Of a stretch of 59,174 nt of DNA, positions 7,779 through 16,524 are shown piece after piece. The stretch covers positions 1 through 59,174 of the forward strand of contig NZ_JAQZAN010000030.1 in the NCBI RefSeq assembly GCF_028737255.1. The letters are read 5' to 3'. The notes below the pieces were generated by a model, which worked only from the letters and a program-made list of their open reading frames with translations, was not told where the DNA came from and searched no databases. How positions within the stretch are numbered: position 1 is the stretch's first letter; every line of letters begins with the position of its first letter. The translations under genes and the position numbers were made by a program. This stretch comes from Actinomycetospora straminea. Its GTDB lineage: Bacteria; Actinomycetota; Actinomycetes; Mycobacteriales; Pseudonocardiaceae.

Positions 7779-9089
7779 ATGGAGCAGCACGACGTCGATG
7801 TCCTGGTGATCGGCGCGGGCGCCGGCGGGCTGTTCGCCGCCGCGCGGCTGGCCCACCGCGGCTACCGCACGCTGGTGGTGGAGCGCCTCGACCGGGTCGG
7901 CGGCCGTGCGTCGAGCGAGGTCGTCGACGGCTTCACGGTGAACAAGGGCGCGATCGTCATCGAGACCGGCGGCATCACCGAGCAGACGTTCGCCGAGGTC
8001 GGCGCGCGCTTCGACGTGCGCCCCGCCACGCCGCCGGTCCTCTACCGCCTCGGGGGCAGGGACGTCGACGTCACCGGCGGCGGGTGGGGGTTCCTGCTCT
8101 CGAAGCTCACGCGCCAGGGCGCCAAGCTGCTCGACGGTCTCGGTGCCGCGCGCACCGACGACGGCCTGCCCGACGGGGAGCTCTCCACCGCCGACTGGGT
8201 GCGCCGGTACACGACCAACGAGAAGGTCCACGGGATCTTCCGCAACATGTGCGCGTCGATCTTCGCCGTGTCGTCCGAGGACCTCCCGGCCGCGGTGTTC
8301 CTCACCTACTTCACCCGGCGCAGCGCGTTCAAGAAGTTCGGCTTCTGCCCCGAGGGCACCATCGGGGTGTGGCGCGCGCTCGCCGACGCCGTCGAGGGCA
8401 CGGGGCGGGGCGAGGTGTGGCTGTCCAGCGAGGTGCGCGCGCTCGAGGTCGGCGAGGACGGCACGGTCGTCGGCGCCACCGTCGTCCGGGACGGGCGCGA
8501 GGTGTCGGTGTCGTGCCGGGTCGCGGTCAGCGACGCCGGGCCCGCCGCGACCGCGGACCTCGTCGGGCGCGACCGCCTGCCCGCCGACTACGCAGCGACC
8601 GTCGACACCACGCCCTGCGCGATGCTCGTCGTGGACTTCGCGAGCCGGGAGCCCCTCGTCTCCGCGCCCGGGCTGCTGAGCTTCGCCACCACCCGGCGCA
8701 TGTGCTACGTCGCCAACTTCACCGCGACCTGCCCGGAGATGGCGCCCGAGGGCTGGCACCTCTACAACGGCACGTCGGTGCCCGAGCCCGCGACGGCCGC
8801 GTTCGACGCGGAGCAGGAGCTCGAGCTGCTCCACGCCGACCTCCACGACCAGATCCCGGGCTTCGACGGCGCCCGCGTCCTGGCGACGACGGTGTGGCGC
8901 GACGCCTGGCCGCCGCAGCGCGCCGTCGCCGGCCACGACCTGCCGCACACGACGCCGCTCGCGAACCTCTGGAACGTCGGCGACGCGGTGAAGCAGTACG
9001 CGAACGGCGGCACCACGGCGTGCGCCGAGACCGCCGCGCTGGTGGTCGACGCGATCGCGGCGCGGTTCCCGGTGGCGGCGCTGCGCTAG
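7779..9089 (+). CDS. NAD(P)/FAD-dependent oxidoreductase, phytoene-desaturase-like
   Basis: A 436-residue flavoprotein of the amine oxidase/phytoene desaturase (CrtI-like) superfamily. The FAD dinucleotide motif GAGAGGLFAA is at 12-21, followed by the acidic end of strand two (VVERLDRVGGRASS), and the C-terminal FAD motif LWNVGDAVKQYANGG lies near 395-410. No membrane segment is seen. It probably desaturates or oxidises a C-C or C-N bond in the pathway of this island. It ends in TAG, overlapping by four bases the stop of the convergent CoA ligase. ATG 7779 is the first start after the operator region. Confidence 0.86.
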   Translation: MEQHDVDVLVIGAGAGGLFAAARLAHRGYRTLVVERLDRVGGRASSEVVDGFTVNKGAIVIETGGITEQTFAEVGARFDVRPATPPVLYRLGGRDVDVTGGGWGFLLSKLTRQGAKLLDGLGAARTDDGLPDGELSTADWVRRYTTNEKVHGIFRNMCASIFAVSSEDLPAAVFLTYFTRRSAFKKFGFCPEGTIGVWRALADAVEGTGRGEVWLSSEVRALEVGEDGTVVGATVVRDGREVSVSCRVAVSDAGPAATADLVGRDRLPADYAATVDTTPCAMLVVDFASREPLVSAPGLLSFATTRRMCYVANFTATCPEMAPEGWHLYNGTSVPEPATAAFDAEQELELLHADLHDQIPGFDGARVLATTVWRDAWPPQRAVAGHDLPHTTPLANLWNVGDAVKQYANGGTTACAETAALVVDAIAARFPVAALR

Positions 9090-10831
9090 GCCGGGGCGGG
9101 CTGGGACCGGGACTCGGACCGGGACTCGGGCTGCTCGGCCACCAGCTCGGCCAGCCGGAACTTCTGCACCTTGCCGGTCGGCGTGGTCGGCAGGTCCGTG
9201 GCGTCGAGGAACACCACGCGCCGCGGCACCTTGAACCGCGCGAGCTGCTCGCGGCACAGCGCGATGAGGTCGTCGGCCGTGACCGCCGCACCCGCCTTCG
9301 GCACCACGCAGGCCACGCCGATCTCGCCCCAGCGGTCGTCCGCGACCCCGACGGCGAACGCCTGGCTGACGCCCGGGTGGCGCGAGAGGACCTCCTCGAC
9401 CTCCTTGGGCATGACGAGCTCGCCGCCGGACTTGTAGAGCTCCTTGCTGCGCCCGGTGAGCACGACGTAGCGGTCCTCGGTGAGGTAGCCGAGGTCGCCC
9501 GAGCGCACCCACCCCTCGTCGTCGAGGGCCGTCGCGGTCTCCTCGGGCTTGCCCCAGAAGCCGAGCATGTTCGTCGGCCCGCGCGCGGCGAGCTCGCCCT
9601 CCGCGCCCGGCGGCAGCGGCTCGCCGGTCACGACGTCGATCGTGCGGTACTCGGTGAGGTCGCCCACCCGATCACCCGAGCTCTCCGGGAGGCCGGCCGA
9701 CCCCGCGAGCTTGACCCGCCCGACGGTGCCCGAGAGCCGCTCGAAGGGGTCCTCGGGCAGCGTGAGCGTCATCGCCCCGCCCTGCTCGGTCATGCCGTAG
9801 CCGGTGACGATCTCGTCGACGCCGAGGGTGTCGCGGACCTTCTCCCACAGCCACACCGGCGCCGGCGCCGCGCCGGAGAGGATGGCGCGCAGGCTGGAGA
9901 GGTCGCGGGTGACGAGGTCGGGGTGCTCGAGGATCGCGACGGTCATCGTCGGCACGCACAGGATGTCGGTGGCGCGGTGGCGCTCGATGCCCTCGAGGTA
10001 GCGGCCGGGGTCGAACGCGGTCTGCGGGACGATCGCGCCGCCGACCATCATCGCCGCCATGAGGCCCTCGACGTAGCCGAACATGTGGTAGCAGGGCAGC
10101 GAGAACAGGATGCGCCGCCCGTCCTCGAACGCCCGGGTCAGCGCCGACGCGTAGCCGGTGCGCTGGCTCGCGTCGTGGGTGATGAGCACGCCCTTCGGCG
10201 AGCCGGTGGTGCCCGAGGTGTAGAGGATGTCGGCGACGTCGTCGGGTGCGGCACCACGGTCGGCGCTGCCACCGGGGTGCTCGCGCCCGAGCTGCTCCAG
10301 CTCCTCCACCGAGCCCACACCCGCGCGCGAACGTCCGTCGGTGGACAGCGTGACGACCCCGCGCAGCTCCGGCAGCGCGTCCTGCTCGCCGCGGTCCCAG
10401 CCCGGCGCGATCTCGTCGAGCATCCCGAGGTGGTCGAGCCCGGCGAACCCGGTCATGGTGATCAGCAGGGTGGCCCGCGACTGCTCGAGGACGTAGCGCA
10501 GCTCCTCGGTGCGGTAGAGGTAGTTGAACGGGACGGCGACCGCGCCGGCCCGCGAGATCGCGAACTTCAGCGGCACGAACTCGACGTAGTTCGCCATCAC
10601 CAGCCCGACCCGGTCGCCCGGGCGCACGCCCAGCGCGACGAGGCCGTCGGCCAGGCGCCCCGTCCACGCCTCGACGTCGGCGTAGCTCACCGTGCGGTCG
10701 TCGGTGATCACCATCGGGCGGTCGCCGAACTCCGCGGCGCAGCGCGCGAGCCGCTCGTGCAGCGTCATCGGCGTCCACGTCGCGAACCGCGCCCGCAGCG
10801 CCTCGCGTCGCTCGTCGAGGCTCGCACCCAT
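9086..10831 (-). CDS. class I adenylate-forming acyl-CoA ligase
   Basis: A 581-residue AMP-dependent CoA ligase that activates a carboxylic acid via acyl-AMP. The P-loop-like YTSGTTGSPKG is near 200-210, GYGMTEQGG near 350, the hinge Asp in GWVRSGDLGY near 460, and the catalytic Lys in PTGKVQKFR close to the C-terminus. ATG 10831 is preferred (GGGGAG nine bases upstream) over ATG 10855, which has no proper spacing. It lies downstream of operator site D and is probably the activation step of the island pathway. The length fits fatty or aromatic acid ligases; specificity is open. Confidence 0.9.
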   Translation of the reverse strand: MGASLDERREALRARFATWTPMTLHERLARCAAEFGDRPMVITDDRTVSYADVEAWTGRLADGLVALGVRPGDRVGLVMANYVEFVPLKFAISRAGAVAVPFNYLYRTEELRYVLEQSRATLLITMTGFAGLDHLGMLDEIAPGWDRGEQDALPELRGVVTLSTDGRSRAGVGSVEELEQLGREHPGGSADRGAAPDDVADILYTSGTTGSPKGVLITHDASQRTGYASALTRAFEDGRRILFSLPCYHMFGYVEGLMAAMMVGGAIVPQTAFDPGRYLEGIERHRATDILCVPTMTVAILEHPDLVTRDLSSLRAILSGAAPAPVWLWEKVRDTLGVDEIVTGYGMTEQGGAMTLTLPEDPFERLSGTVGRVKLAGSAGLPESSGDRVGDLTEYRTIDVVTGEPLPPGAEGELAARGPTNMLGFWGKPEETATALDDEGWVRSGDLGYLTEDRYVVLTGRSKELYKSGGELVMPKEVEEVLSRHPGVSQAFAVGVADDRWGEIGVACVVPKAGAAVTADDLIALCREQLARFKVPRRVVFLDATDLPTTPTGKVQKFRLAELVAEQPESRSESRSQPAPA

Positions 10832-10862
10832 CACGCACCACTCCCCGGGCCGCATCCCCCGT

Positions 10863-10880
10863 TTTTTAGTCGCGAGAAGA
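10863..10880 (+). promoter_or_regulatory. island operator, site D (weaker)
   Basis: TTTTTAGTCGCGAGAAGA shares 11 of 18 positions with site A in the same orientation. It lies 31 bases upstream of the CoA ligase start. Confidence 0.35.
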
Positions 10881-10954
10881 ATACGGAGCGGGCGTGACCC
10901 CGACCACCGCCAGTTCCGTGGTCGGGCGGCTACCGCGCGTACACGACGACACGA

Positions 10955-11713
10955 TCACCGGGCGCGGAACCGGGCCAGGCGCTCGCTCACCGCCGGGTCG
11001 GCGAGGTGCTCCAGCACCACCTCGGTCTCGCGCGCCAGTCCGTCCTCGAGCGGCAGGCGCAGGCCCTCGTGCACCAGCCGCTTCGTCCGCGCCGCCGCGC
11101 CCGGGTCGCCCCGCCGCAGCCGCGCGACGACGTCCTCCACCAGCGCCTCGAACCCCTCCGCCGGCGCACTGCGCCACGCCAGGCCCAGCGCCACCGCCTC
11201 GGCGCCGGAGAGCCGCTCGCCGAGCAGGATGTGGGTCAGCGCGCGTTGCGGCCCGAGCAGCCGCGGCAGCCGCTGCGAGCCGCCGCCCGCCGGCACCTGC
11301 CCGAGGCGCGCGTGGTGGTCCGCGAGCACGGCGTCGTCGCGCACCACCACCACGTCGGCGGCCTGCACGAACTCGAAGCCGCCCGCCGTCGCCGATCCCT
11401 CGACGGCCGCGACCACCGGCACCGGCAGCGTCGCCACCACCGAGCACGCACGGTGGAAGGCGTCGAAGAGCCCGCGCAGCGCGTCCCCGCCCGCGGCGCG
11501 CAGCCGCGTCACCTCGTCGACGTCGCCGCCCGCGCAGAAGTGCCCGCCGGCGCCGCGCACGACGATCACGCGCGCCCGCGCCGCGAGGTCGACGAGCGCG
11601 TCGTGCAGCCCGTCCGCCAGGGCGACCGTGATGGCGTTGCGGGCGTGCGGGCGGTTCAGGACGACGTGCCCGACGTCCCCGTCCATCCGGGCCAGCACGG
11701 GGTCGTCGGACAC
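10955..11713 (-). CDS. enoyl-CoA hydratase/isomerase family protein
   Basis: A 252-residue crotonase. The oxyanion segment GGHFCAGGDVDE is near 57-68, the second loop EGSATAGGFEF near 103-113, and the GQVPAGGGSQRLPRLLG stretch near 135-150 is the normal crotonase helix region. It hydrates, isomerises or cleaves a CoA thioester in the cytoplasm. Start GTG 11713 was chosen because GAGGAG lies five bases before it; the open frame to 11749 runs through the operator. It is divergent from the Rieske operon and shares operator site B. Confidence 0.88.
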   Translation of the reverse strand: MSDDPVLARMDGDVGHVVLNRPHARNAITVALADGLHDALVDLAARARVIVVRGAGGHFCAGGDVDEVTRLRAAGGDALRGLFDAFHRACSVVATLPVPVVAAVEGSATAGGFEFVQAADVVVVRDDAVLADHHARLGQVPAGGGSQRLPRLLGPQRALTHILLGERLSGAEAVALGLAWRSAPAEGFEALVEDVVARLRRGDPGAAARTKRLVHEGLRLPLEDGLARETEVVLEHLADPAVSERLARFRAR

Positions 11714-11737
11714 GGTGACTCCTCGGTCGGCGCATGT

Positions 11738-11755
11738 TTGAATCCACATTAGAAG
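11738..11755 (+). promoter_or_regulatory. island operator, site B
   Basis: TTGAATCCACATTAGAAG (minus strand CTTCTAATGTGGATTCAA) lies midway between the divergent crotonase (11713) and the NTF2-crotonase/Rieske operon (11770). Best match is site A (15 of 18). Confidence 0.6.
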
Positions 11756-11769
11756 AACGGGAGGCCCGG

Positions 11770-13017
11770 ATGGAGTCGCACGAGAAGAACGCCCGGCTGC
11801 TCTACGACGCGCTGGCCACGGGCGACCGGAAGGCGCTCGACGCGATCCTGGACCCGGCGTTCGCCGGCGAGGCCACCGAGGGCCTGCCGTTCGGGCTCGG
11901 CGGGACGCACGACGGCGCCGACGCGATGATCCGCGACTTCTGGTGGGCGATCGGGCGGCACTACCGCGCCCGTGCCGAGCCCGCCGAGTTCCTGGCGCTC
12001 GCCGACGGCGGGCTCGTCGTCCTCGGCCGCTACGTCGGCACCGCGCGCGACGGCGGACGGGAGCTCGACGCCGCGTTCGCGCACGTCCTGACCTTCACCG
12101 ACGACGGGCGGATCGCGTCGCTGCGCCAGTACACCGACAGCGCGCGCTGGGCCGGCGCCACGCGCGGCACGCCGGCCGGGCAGCGCGCGCTGCGCGTCGT
12201 CCGCTACGACGTCACCGACGGCCTCGCGACCATCGAGCTCGACCGCCCCGAGGCCGGCGGGGCGATCGACCCGACGATGGTCGAGGACCTCGACGAGGCC
12301 ACCTTCCGCGTGACGCACGACCCGGAGGTCCGCGCGGTCCTGCTCCGCGGCACCGGCCGCACCCTCTCGGTCGGCGGCGACCTCGCGTTCTTCGCCGACG
12401 CCGCCGACGCGATCCCCGAGCGGCTGCGCTGGATCATCGACCGCTACCACGTGACGCTCGACCGGCTCGCCACGCTCGACGCGCCGGTGGTGTGCGCGGT
12501 GCACGGCGCGCTCGCCGGCGGCGGGCTGGGCCTCGCGCACGTCAGCGACATCGTCGTCGCCGCCGAGGACGCCAAGTTCGCCGTCGGCTACGGCGCGATC
12601 GGGCTGGCGTCGGACGGGGCGAACACCTGGTACCTGCCGCGCCTGGTCGGGATGCGGCGCGCCCAGGAGATGTTCCTGCTCAACCGCGTGCTGACCGCCC
12701 CCGAGGCGCTCGAGGCCGGGCTCGTCACCGAGGTCGTGCCGGCCGACGGGCTCGCCGCGCGGGCCCACGAGACCGCCACGACCCTCGCCGCCGGCCCGAC
12801 CCAGGCGTTCGGGCACGTGAAGCGCCTCCTGCTCGCGAGCCAGGACAACGACCTCGCCGCCCAGCTCGCCGAGGAGACCCGCCGCATGACCGCCACGGGC
12901 GCGACCGACGACGCCCGCGAGGGGATCACCGCGTTCGTCGAGCGCCGACGTCCGCACTTCCGGGGCCGCGGACGGACGCGCGTCGCGGGAGGCTCCGGAA
13001 CGGAGGGGACACCGTGA
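11770..13017 (+). CDS. NTF2-like domain fused to enoyl-CoA hydratase
   Basis: A 415-residue two-domain protein. Residues about 1-130 form a SnoaL/NTF2-like fold (NARLLYDALATGDR start, ARAEPAEFLALADGGLVVLGRY core, FTDDGRIASLRQYTD end). Residues about 145-400 form a crotonase (LSVGGDLAFF oxyanion segment, HGALAGGGLGLAH, NRVLTAPEALEAGLVTEVV). Start ATG 11770 has GGGAGG five bases upstream. It is the first gene of the Rieske operon and overlaps the alpha-subunit gene by GTGA. The crotonase half could hydrate, isomerise or hydrolyse a CoA ester, while NTF2-like domains often bind small hydrophobic ligands. The fusion itself is plainly visible; its exact role is inference. Confidence 0.85.
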   Translation: MESHEKNARLLYDALATGDRKALDAILDPAFAGEATEGLPFGLGGTHDGADAMIRDFWWAIGRHYRARAEPAEFLALADGGLVVLGRYVGTARDGGRELDAAFAHVLTFTDDGRIASLRQYTDSARWAGATRGTPAGQRALRVVRYDVTDGLATIELDRPEAGGAIDPTMVEDLDEATFRVTHDPEVRAVLLRGTGRTLSVGGDLAFFADAADAIPERLRWIIDRYHVTLDRLATLDAPVVCAVHGALAGGGLGLAHVSDIVVAAEDAKFAVGYGAIGLASDGANTWYLPRLVGMRRAQEMFLLNRVLTAPEALEAGLVTEVVPADGLAARAHETATTLAAGPTQAFGHVKRLLLASQDNDLAAQLAEETRRMTATGATDDAREGITAFVERRRPHFRGRGRTRVAGGSGTEGTP

Positions 13018-14297
13018 CCACCGTCGACGTCGACCCGGCCCGCACCGACCCGCTGGCCGACCGCATCCGCTCGCTGGTCCTCCCCGACCGCGTGCACGGC
13101 TCGATCTACACCGACCCGGACGTCTACGCCCGCGAGCTCGAGCGCATCTGGTACGCGACGTGGGTCTACGTCGGGCACGCGAGCGAGGTGCCCGAGCCGA
13201 ACGACTACGTGCGCAAGACGATCGGCCCGCAGCAGGTCGTCATGACCCGCGACAAGACCGGCGCGATCCACGTCCTGCACAACCGCTGCTCGCACCGCGG
13301 CAACCTCGTGTGCGACGCCGACCGTGGCAACGCCGGGTCGTTCCGGTGCCCCTACCACGGGTGGACGTTCGCGAACACGGGCGACCTGCTCGGCTTCCCG
13401 TTCAACCAGGGCTACGGCGGCTCCCGCGCCCGTGCCGAGCTGCCGGGACTCGGCGTCGTGCCGCGCGTCGAGTCCTACCGCGGCTTCGTCTTCGCGAGCC
13501 TGGCGGTCGACGGCCCGACGCTGCGCGAGCACCTCGGCGCGGCCGCCGAGCGTCTCGACCGCCTGTGCCGGCTCTCGCCCGAGGGCGAGGTCGAGCTGAC
13601 CGCGGGCTGGGTCAAGCACGAGGTCACCGCGAACTGGAAGATGCTCGTCGAGAACGAGACCGACGGCTACCACCCGCAGTTCGTCCACTCGTCGATCTTC
13701 TCGATCTCCGGCAGCGGCATCGGCGCGCTCTACAGCGACAAGTCGACGGCGGTGACGCGCGCGCTCGGCGGCGGGCACACCGAGAACGACCTCAGCCCCG
13801 AGTTCCGCCGCCTCGGCGTCCCGATGGGCTGGGCCGGCACGCCCGAGGCGAAGATCCCGGACTACGTCGCCGCGATGCGCGCCACCTACGGGTCGGAGAC
13901 CGCGGACGAGATCATGATCAACGGCTCGCCGCACGTCATGATCTTCCCGAACCTGTTCGTCGCGGAGATCCAGCTCTTCCAGATCCAGCCGCTGGCGGTC
14001 GACCGCACCGTCCAGCACGTCACCGCCATCCAGTTCGCGGGCGCCCCCGACCTCAACCGGCGTCTCGTCACCCAGTGCGTCGGCTCCGTCGGACCGGCCG
14101 GGATGCTGCTGGCCGACGACGCGGAGATGTACGAGCGCAACCAGCGCGGTGTCGCGCAGCGGCAGCCCGAGTGGCTGGACCTCACGCGCGGACTGCACCG
14201 CGAGCGCGTCGACGACGACGGCCACACGATCGGCACCGCCACCGACGAGACGTCGATGCGCGCGATGTGGCGGCACTACCGGGAGCTGATGACGTGA
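13014..14297 (+). CDS. Rieske aromatic-ring-hydroxylating dioxygenase, alpha subunit
   Basis: The 427-residue catalytic subunit of a Rieske non-heme iron oxygenase. The [2Fe-2S] ligands are Cys92-x-His94 and Cys112-x2-His115. The mononuclear iron site is the DGYHPQFVH segment, with bridging Asp217 and ligands His220 and His225; the third carboxylate is probably in LADDAEMYERN near 365. Start GTG 13014 overlaps the previous stop (GTGA) and has GGAGG upstream. It pairs with the beta subunit gene that follows. Ferredoxin and reductase genes are not in the window, so electron transfer must be supplied from elsewhere. The substrate is likely an aromatic or alicyclic acid or CoA ester. Confidence 0.93.
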   Translation: MTTVDVDPARTDPLADRIRSLVLPDRVHGSIYTDPDVYARELERIWYATWVYVGHASEVPEPNDYVRKTIGPQQVVMTRDKTGAIHVLHNRCSHRGNLVCDADRGNAGSFRCPYHGWTFANTGDLLGFPFNQGYGGSRARAELPGLGVVPRVESYRGFVFASLAVDGPTLREHLGAAAERLDRLCRLSPEGEVELTAGWVKHEVTANWKMLVENETDGYHPQFVHSSIFSISGSGIGALYSDKSTAVTRALGGGHTENDLSPEFRRLGVPMGWAGTPEAKIPDYVAAMRATYGSETADEIMINGSPHVMIFPNLFVAEIQLFQIQPLAVDRTVQHVTAIQFAGAPDLNRRLVTQCVGSVGPAGMLLADDAEMYERNQRGVAQRQPEWLDLTRGLHRERVDDDGHTIGTATDETSMRAMWRHYRELMT

Positions 14298-14776
14298 CGA
14301 CCGCCGTGACCGTCGACCTCCGCGAGGCCGAGCAGTTCCTCTACCGCGAGGCGCGGCTCGCCGACGCGTTCGCGCTCGAGGAGTGGGAGGCACTCTGGAC
14401 CGACGACGCGGTCTACCACGTGCCCGTCGATCCCGACGCCGACCCGCGCACCCACATGTCGATCGTCTTCGACAACCGCGGGCGGATCGCCACCCGCATC
14501 AAGCAGCTGCAGACCGGGCGCCGGCACTCGCAGCGCCCGCCGTCGCGGCTGTGCCGGTCGGTGACGAACGTGGAGGTCCTCGGCGCCGACGGGGGCGACA
14601 CCGTGGTCGGCTCCGTCGTCCAGGTCCTCGAGTCGCGCGACCGCGGGACGACGTGGTGGGTCGGGCGCGTGACGCACCACCTGCGGCGGGTCGACGGGGA
14701 GCTGCGGATGGCCGCGAAGACCGTGGTGCTGGTCGACGCCGACCGCGCCCTCCCCACGATGTCGTTCCTCCTGTGA
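14294..14776 (+). CDS. aromatic-ring-hydroxylating dioxygenase, beta subunit
   Basis: A 160-residue NTF2-fold small subunit. It has the family start pattern (EAEQFLYREARLADAFALEEWEALW split over residues 9-33), the YHVP strand, the TRIKQLQTGRRHSQ-type loop and a basic C-terminal strand ending TMSFLL. It forms the structural part of the alpha3beta3 oxygenase. GTG 14294 overlaps the alpha stop by four bases, which implies translational coupling. Its own stop overlaps the ATG of the next small gene. Length and order match known alpha-beta pairs. Confidence 0.92.
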   Translation: MTTAVTVDLREAEQFLYREARLADAFALEEWEALWTDDAVYHVPVDPDADPRTHMSIVFDNRGRIATRIKQLQTGRRHSQRPPSRLCRSVTNVEVLGADGGDTVVGSVVQVLESRDRGTTWWVGRVTHHLRRVDGELRMAAKTVVLVDADRALPTMSFLL

Positions 14777-15024
14777 TGGACGAGCTCGGGGTCGTCGCCA
14801 ACGAGTTCGCGACGGTGTCGGTGTCGGTCGACGACCGCGGCAACGGCACGCGCCTGCGCCTCGAGGACCTGCGCACCGGCACCGTGCGCCACCTCGACGC
14901 GCTCGAGCTGGAGTCGATCGTGTGGGCGCCGGAGAGCTGGATGCGCGCGCTGCTCGACCCGTCGGCGCACCGGTGGCGCGACGCGGAGCGCGGACCGGCC
15001 CGGGAGTCGCTCGACGAGCCCTAG
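14776..15024 (+). CDS. small protein associated with Rieske dioxygenase (82 aa)
   Basis: An 82-residue protein starting at ATG 14776, whose A is the last base of the beta-subunit stop (TGATG). The sequence suggests a small beta-rich fold: EFATVSVSVDD, GNGTRLRLEDLRTG, then LDALELESIVW followed by a short helix. It has no Cys, signal peptide or membrane helix, so it is not a ferredoxin. Similar small proteins sit after Rieske genes in other actinobacteria and are sometimes labelled dihydrodiol dehydrogenase; that is memory, and its size rules out such an enzyme. The function is unknown, possibly assembly or regulation of the oxygenase. Confidence 0.7.
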   Translation: MDELGVVANEFATVSVSVDDRGNGTRLRLEDLRTGTVRHLDALELESIVWAPESWMRALLDPSAHRWRDAERGPARESLDEP

Positions 15025-15033
15025 GATCGCGCC
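15022..15033 (+). promoter_or_regulatory. leaderless promoter -10 element
   Basis: TAGGAT (its TAG is also the stop of the 82-residue gene) followed by six bases and GTG 15034. The TetR gene can thus have its own start inside the operon end. Confidence 0.4.
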
Positions 15034-15675
15034 GTGCCCCGGGAGCAGACCGTCCGGCCGTCGGCCGACGGCAGCCCCACGTCGGGACGGAAGTCCGCCC
15101 GCACGCGCGAGCGGATCCTGGCCGCGGCCGCGCAGGTGCTCAGCCGGAAGGGCTGGGCGGGCACGCGGCTGGTCGACGTCGCCGAGGTCGCCGAGGTGCA
15201 GGCGCCGGCCGTCTACTACTACTGGCCCTCGCGGGAGGACCTGCTCGCCGAGGTCGTCACCGTCGGGCAGCAAGCGACGCTCGAGCACGTCGTCGCGTCG
15301 CTGGCGGCGCTGCCCGAGGACGCCTCCGCACTCGACCGGATCGACGGCGCGATCGCCGCGCACCTCGAGGTGGTGCTGCGCCGGTCGGAGTTCTCGCTCG
15401 CCGCGATCCGCAACGCCGCGCAGCTGCCCGCCGACATCCGCGAGCGCCAGCTCGTCGGTCAGCGCGCGTACGCCGACGTGTGGCGCGGGCTCGTCGAGGA
15501 CGCCGTCGCCGCGGGCGAGCTGACCGCCGACGTCGACGCGCGCGCCGCGCGCATGCTCGTGCTCGGCGCGCTGAACTGGGCGCCGGAGTGGTGGAACCCC
15601 GAGCGCGGGTCGCTGGAGGACGTCGTCGCGACGACCCAGCACGTCGTGCGACGGGGGTTGTCTACCCGCCGCTGA
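15034..15675 (+). CDS. TetR family regulator, copy 1 of a paralogous pair
   Basis: A 213-residue repressor. The helix-turn-helix spans about residues 25-70, with GTRLVDVAEVAEVQAPAVYYY as the recognition region. The C-terminal domain has the ALNWAPEWWNP...GSLEDV pattern also found in the TetR at 18568; the two share roughly half their residues over the whole length. It is the best candidate, with its paralogue, to bind the 18-bp motif repeated in this island, probably released by an acyl-CoA intermediate; this is inference. It follows the Rieske operon and overlaps the end of the convergent crotonase by 14 bases. Confidence 0.88.
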   Translation: MPREQTVRPSADGSPTSGRKSARTRERILAAAAQVLSRKGWAGTRLVDVAEVAEVQAPAVYYYWPSREDLLAEVVTVGQQATLEHVVASLAALPEDASALDRIDGAIAAHLEVVLRRSEFSLAAIRNAAQLPADIRERQLVGQRAYADVWRGLVEDAVAAGELTADVDARAARMLVLGALNWAPEWWNPERGSLEDVVATTQHVVRRGLSTRR

Positions 15676-16471
15676 AGCGGGGCGCGCGCCGCTCGATCAC
15701 CGCGTCCAGACCCTCGCGCGCGTCGGCGGTGCCCGAGAGCTCGGCGACCGTGCGCGCCTCCTCGCCCAGCTGCGCCTCGACGCGCGACCCGATCCCGGAC
15801 CACAGCAGGCGCTTGGTCGCCGCGAGCGCCTGCGGGGCGCCGGCGGCGAGGCGGTCGACGAGCTCGTCGGTGCGCGCGGCGAGCTCGTCGTCGGGCACGA
15901 CCGCGGTGAGGATGCCGGCGTCGAGGGCCTCGGCGGCGGTGAGCACGGGGTTGGTCAGTGCGATCTCCATCGCCCTGCGCAGCCCCACCAGCGCCGGGAG
16001 CGTCACCGTCGCGCCCGCGTCCGGCGCCATGCCCACGCGCGTCGCGCCGCCGAGGAACTGCGCGGACTGGGCGGCGACGACGAGGTCCGCCGCGCACACC
16101 AGCCCGAAGCCCCCGCCGCCGGCGGCGAACCCGTGCACCGACGCCACCACGGGCGCGGGCAGCGCGAGCAGCGCCTGCACGACCATCTGCAGCCGCGCGG
16201 TGGCCTCGCGCAGGTAGTCCGGGAGCCCGGTGCCCTTGCTCGCGAACGTCTTGACGTCGCCGCCCGCGCAGAAGTGCCTCCCCTCGCCGGAGATCACGAG
16301 CACGCGCAGGCCGGGACGCGCGTGGCAGGCCATGACGGCGTCGTGGAACGCGCGCAGCAGGTCGACGTCGAGGCCGTTCGAGGCCTCCGGGCGGTTGAGC
16401 CGCAGCCGCGCGACGCCCCGGTCGTCGACGTCGAGCAGCACCGGTCCGGACCCCACCAGCTGCTCGCCCAC
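15662..16471 (-). CDS. enoyl-CoA hydratase/isomerase family protein
   Basis: A 269-residue crotonase. The oxyanion loop GRHFCAGGDVKTF is near 64-76, HGFAAGGGGFGLV near 114-126, and the end IERRAPRFSGG is typical of the family. Start GTG 16471 has GAGGAGGG upstream. The gene runs away from the SDR at 16525 and shares operator site C with it, and its 3' end overlaps the TetR gene by 14 bases. It is the third crotonase domain of the island, which suggests a beta-oxidation-like sequence with more than one hydration, isomerisation or ring cleavage step. Confidence 0.9.
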   Translation of the reverse strand: MGEQLVGSGPVLLDVDDRGVARLRLNRPEASNGLDVDLLRAFHDAVMACHARPGLRVLVISGEGRHFCAGGDVKTFASKGTGLPDYLREATARLQMVVQALLALPAPVVASVHGFAAGGGGFGLVCAADLVVAAQSAQFLGGATRVGMAPDAGATVTLPALVGLRRAMEIALTNPVLTAAEALDAGILTAVVPDDELAARTDELVDRLAAGAPQALAATKRLLWSGIGSRVEAQLGEEARTVAELSGTADAREGLDAVIERRAPRFSGG

Positions 16472-16489
16472 CGGTACCCTCCTCGCTGA

Positions 16490-16507
16490 TTTCTAATACG
16501 GATTAAC
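16490..16507 (+). promoter_or_regulatory. island operator, site C
   Basis: TTTCTAATACGGATTAAC shares 13 of 18 positions with sites A and B. It is placed between the divergent crotonase (16471) and SDR (16525) genes. Confidence 0.5.
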
Positions 16508-16524
16508 CGTACACGGGAGGGACC

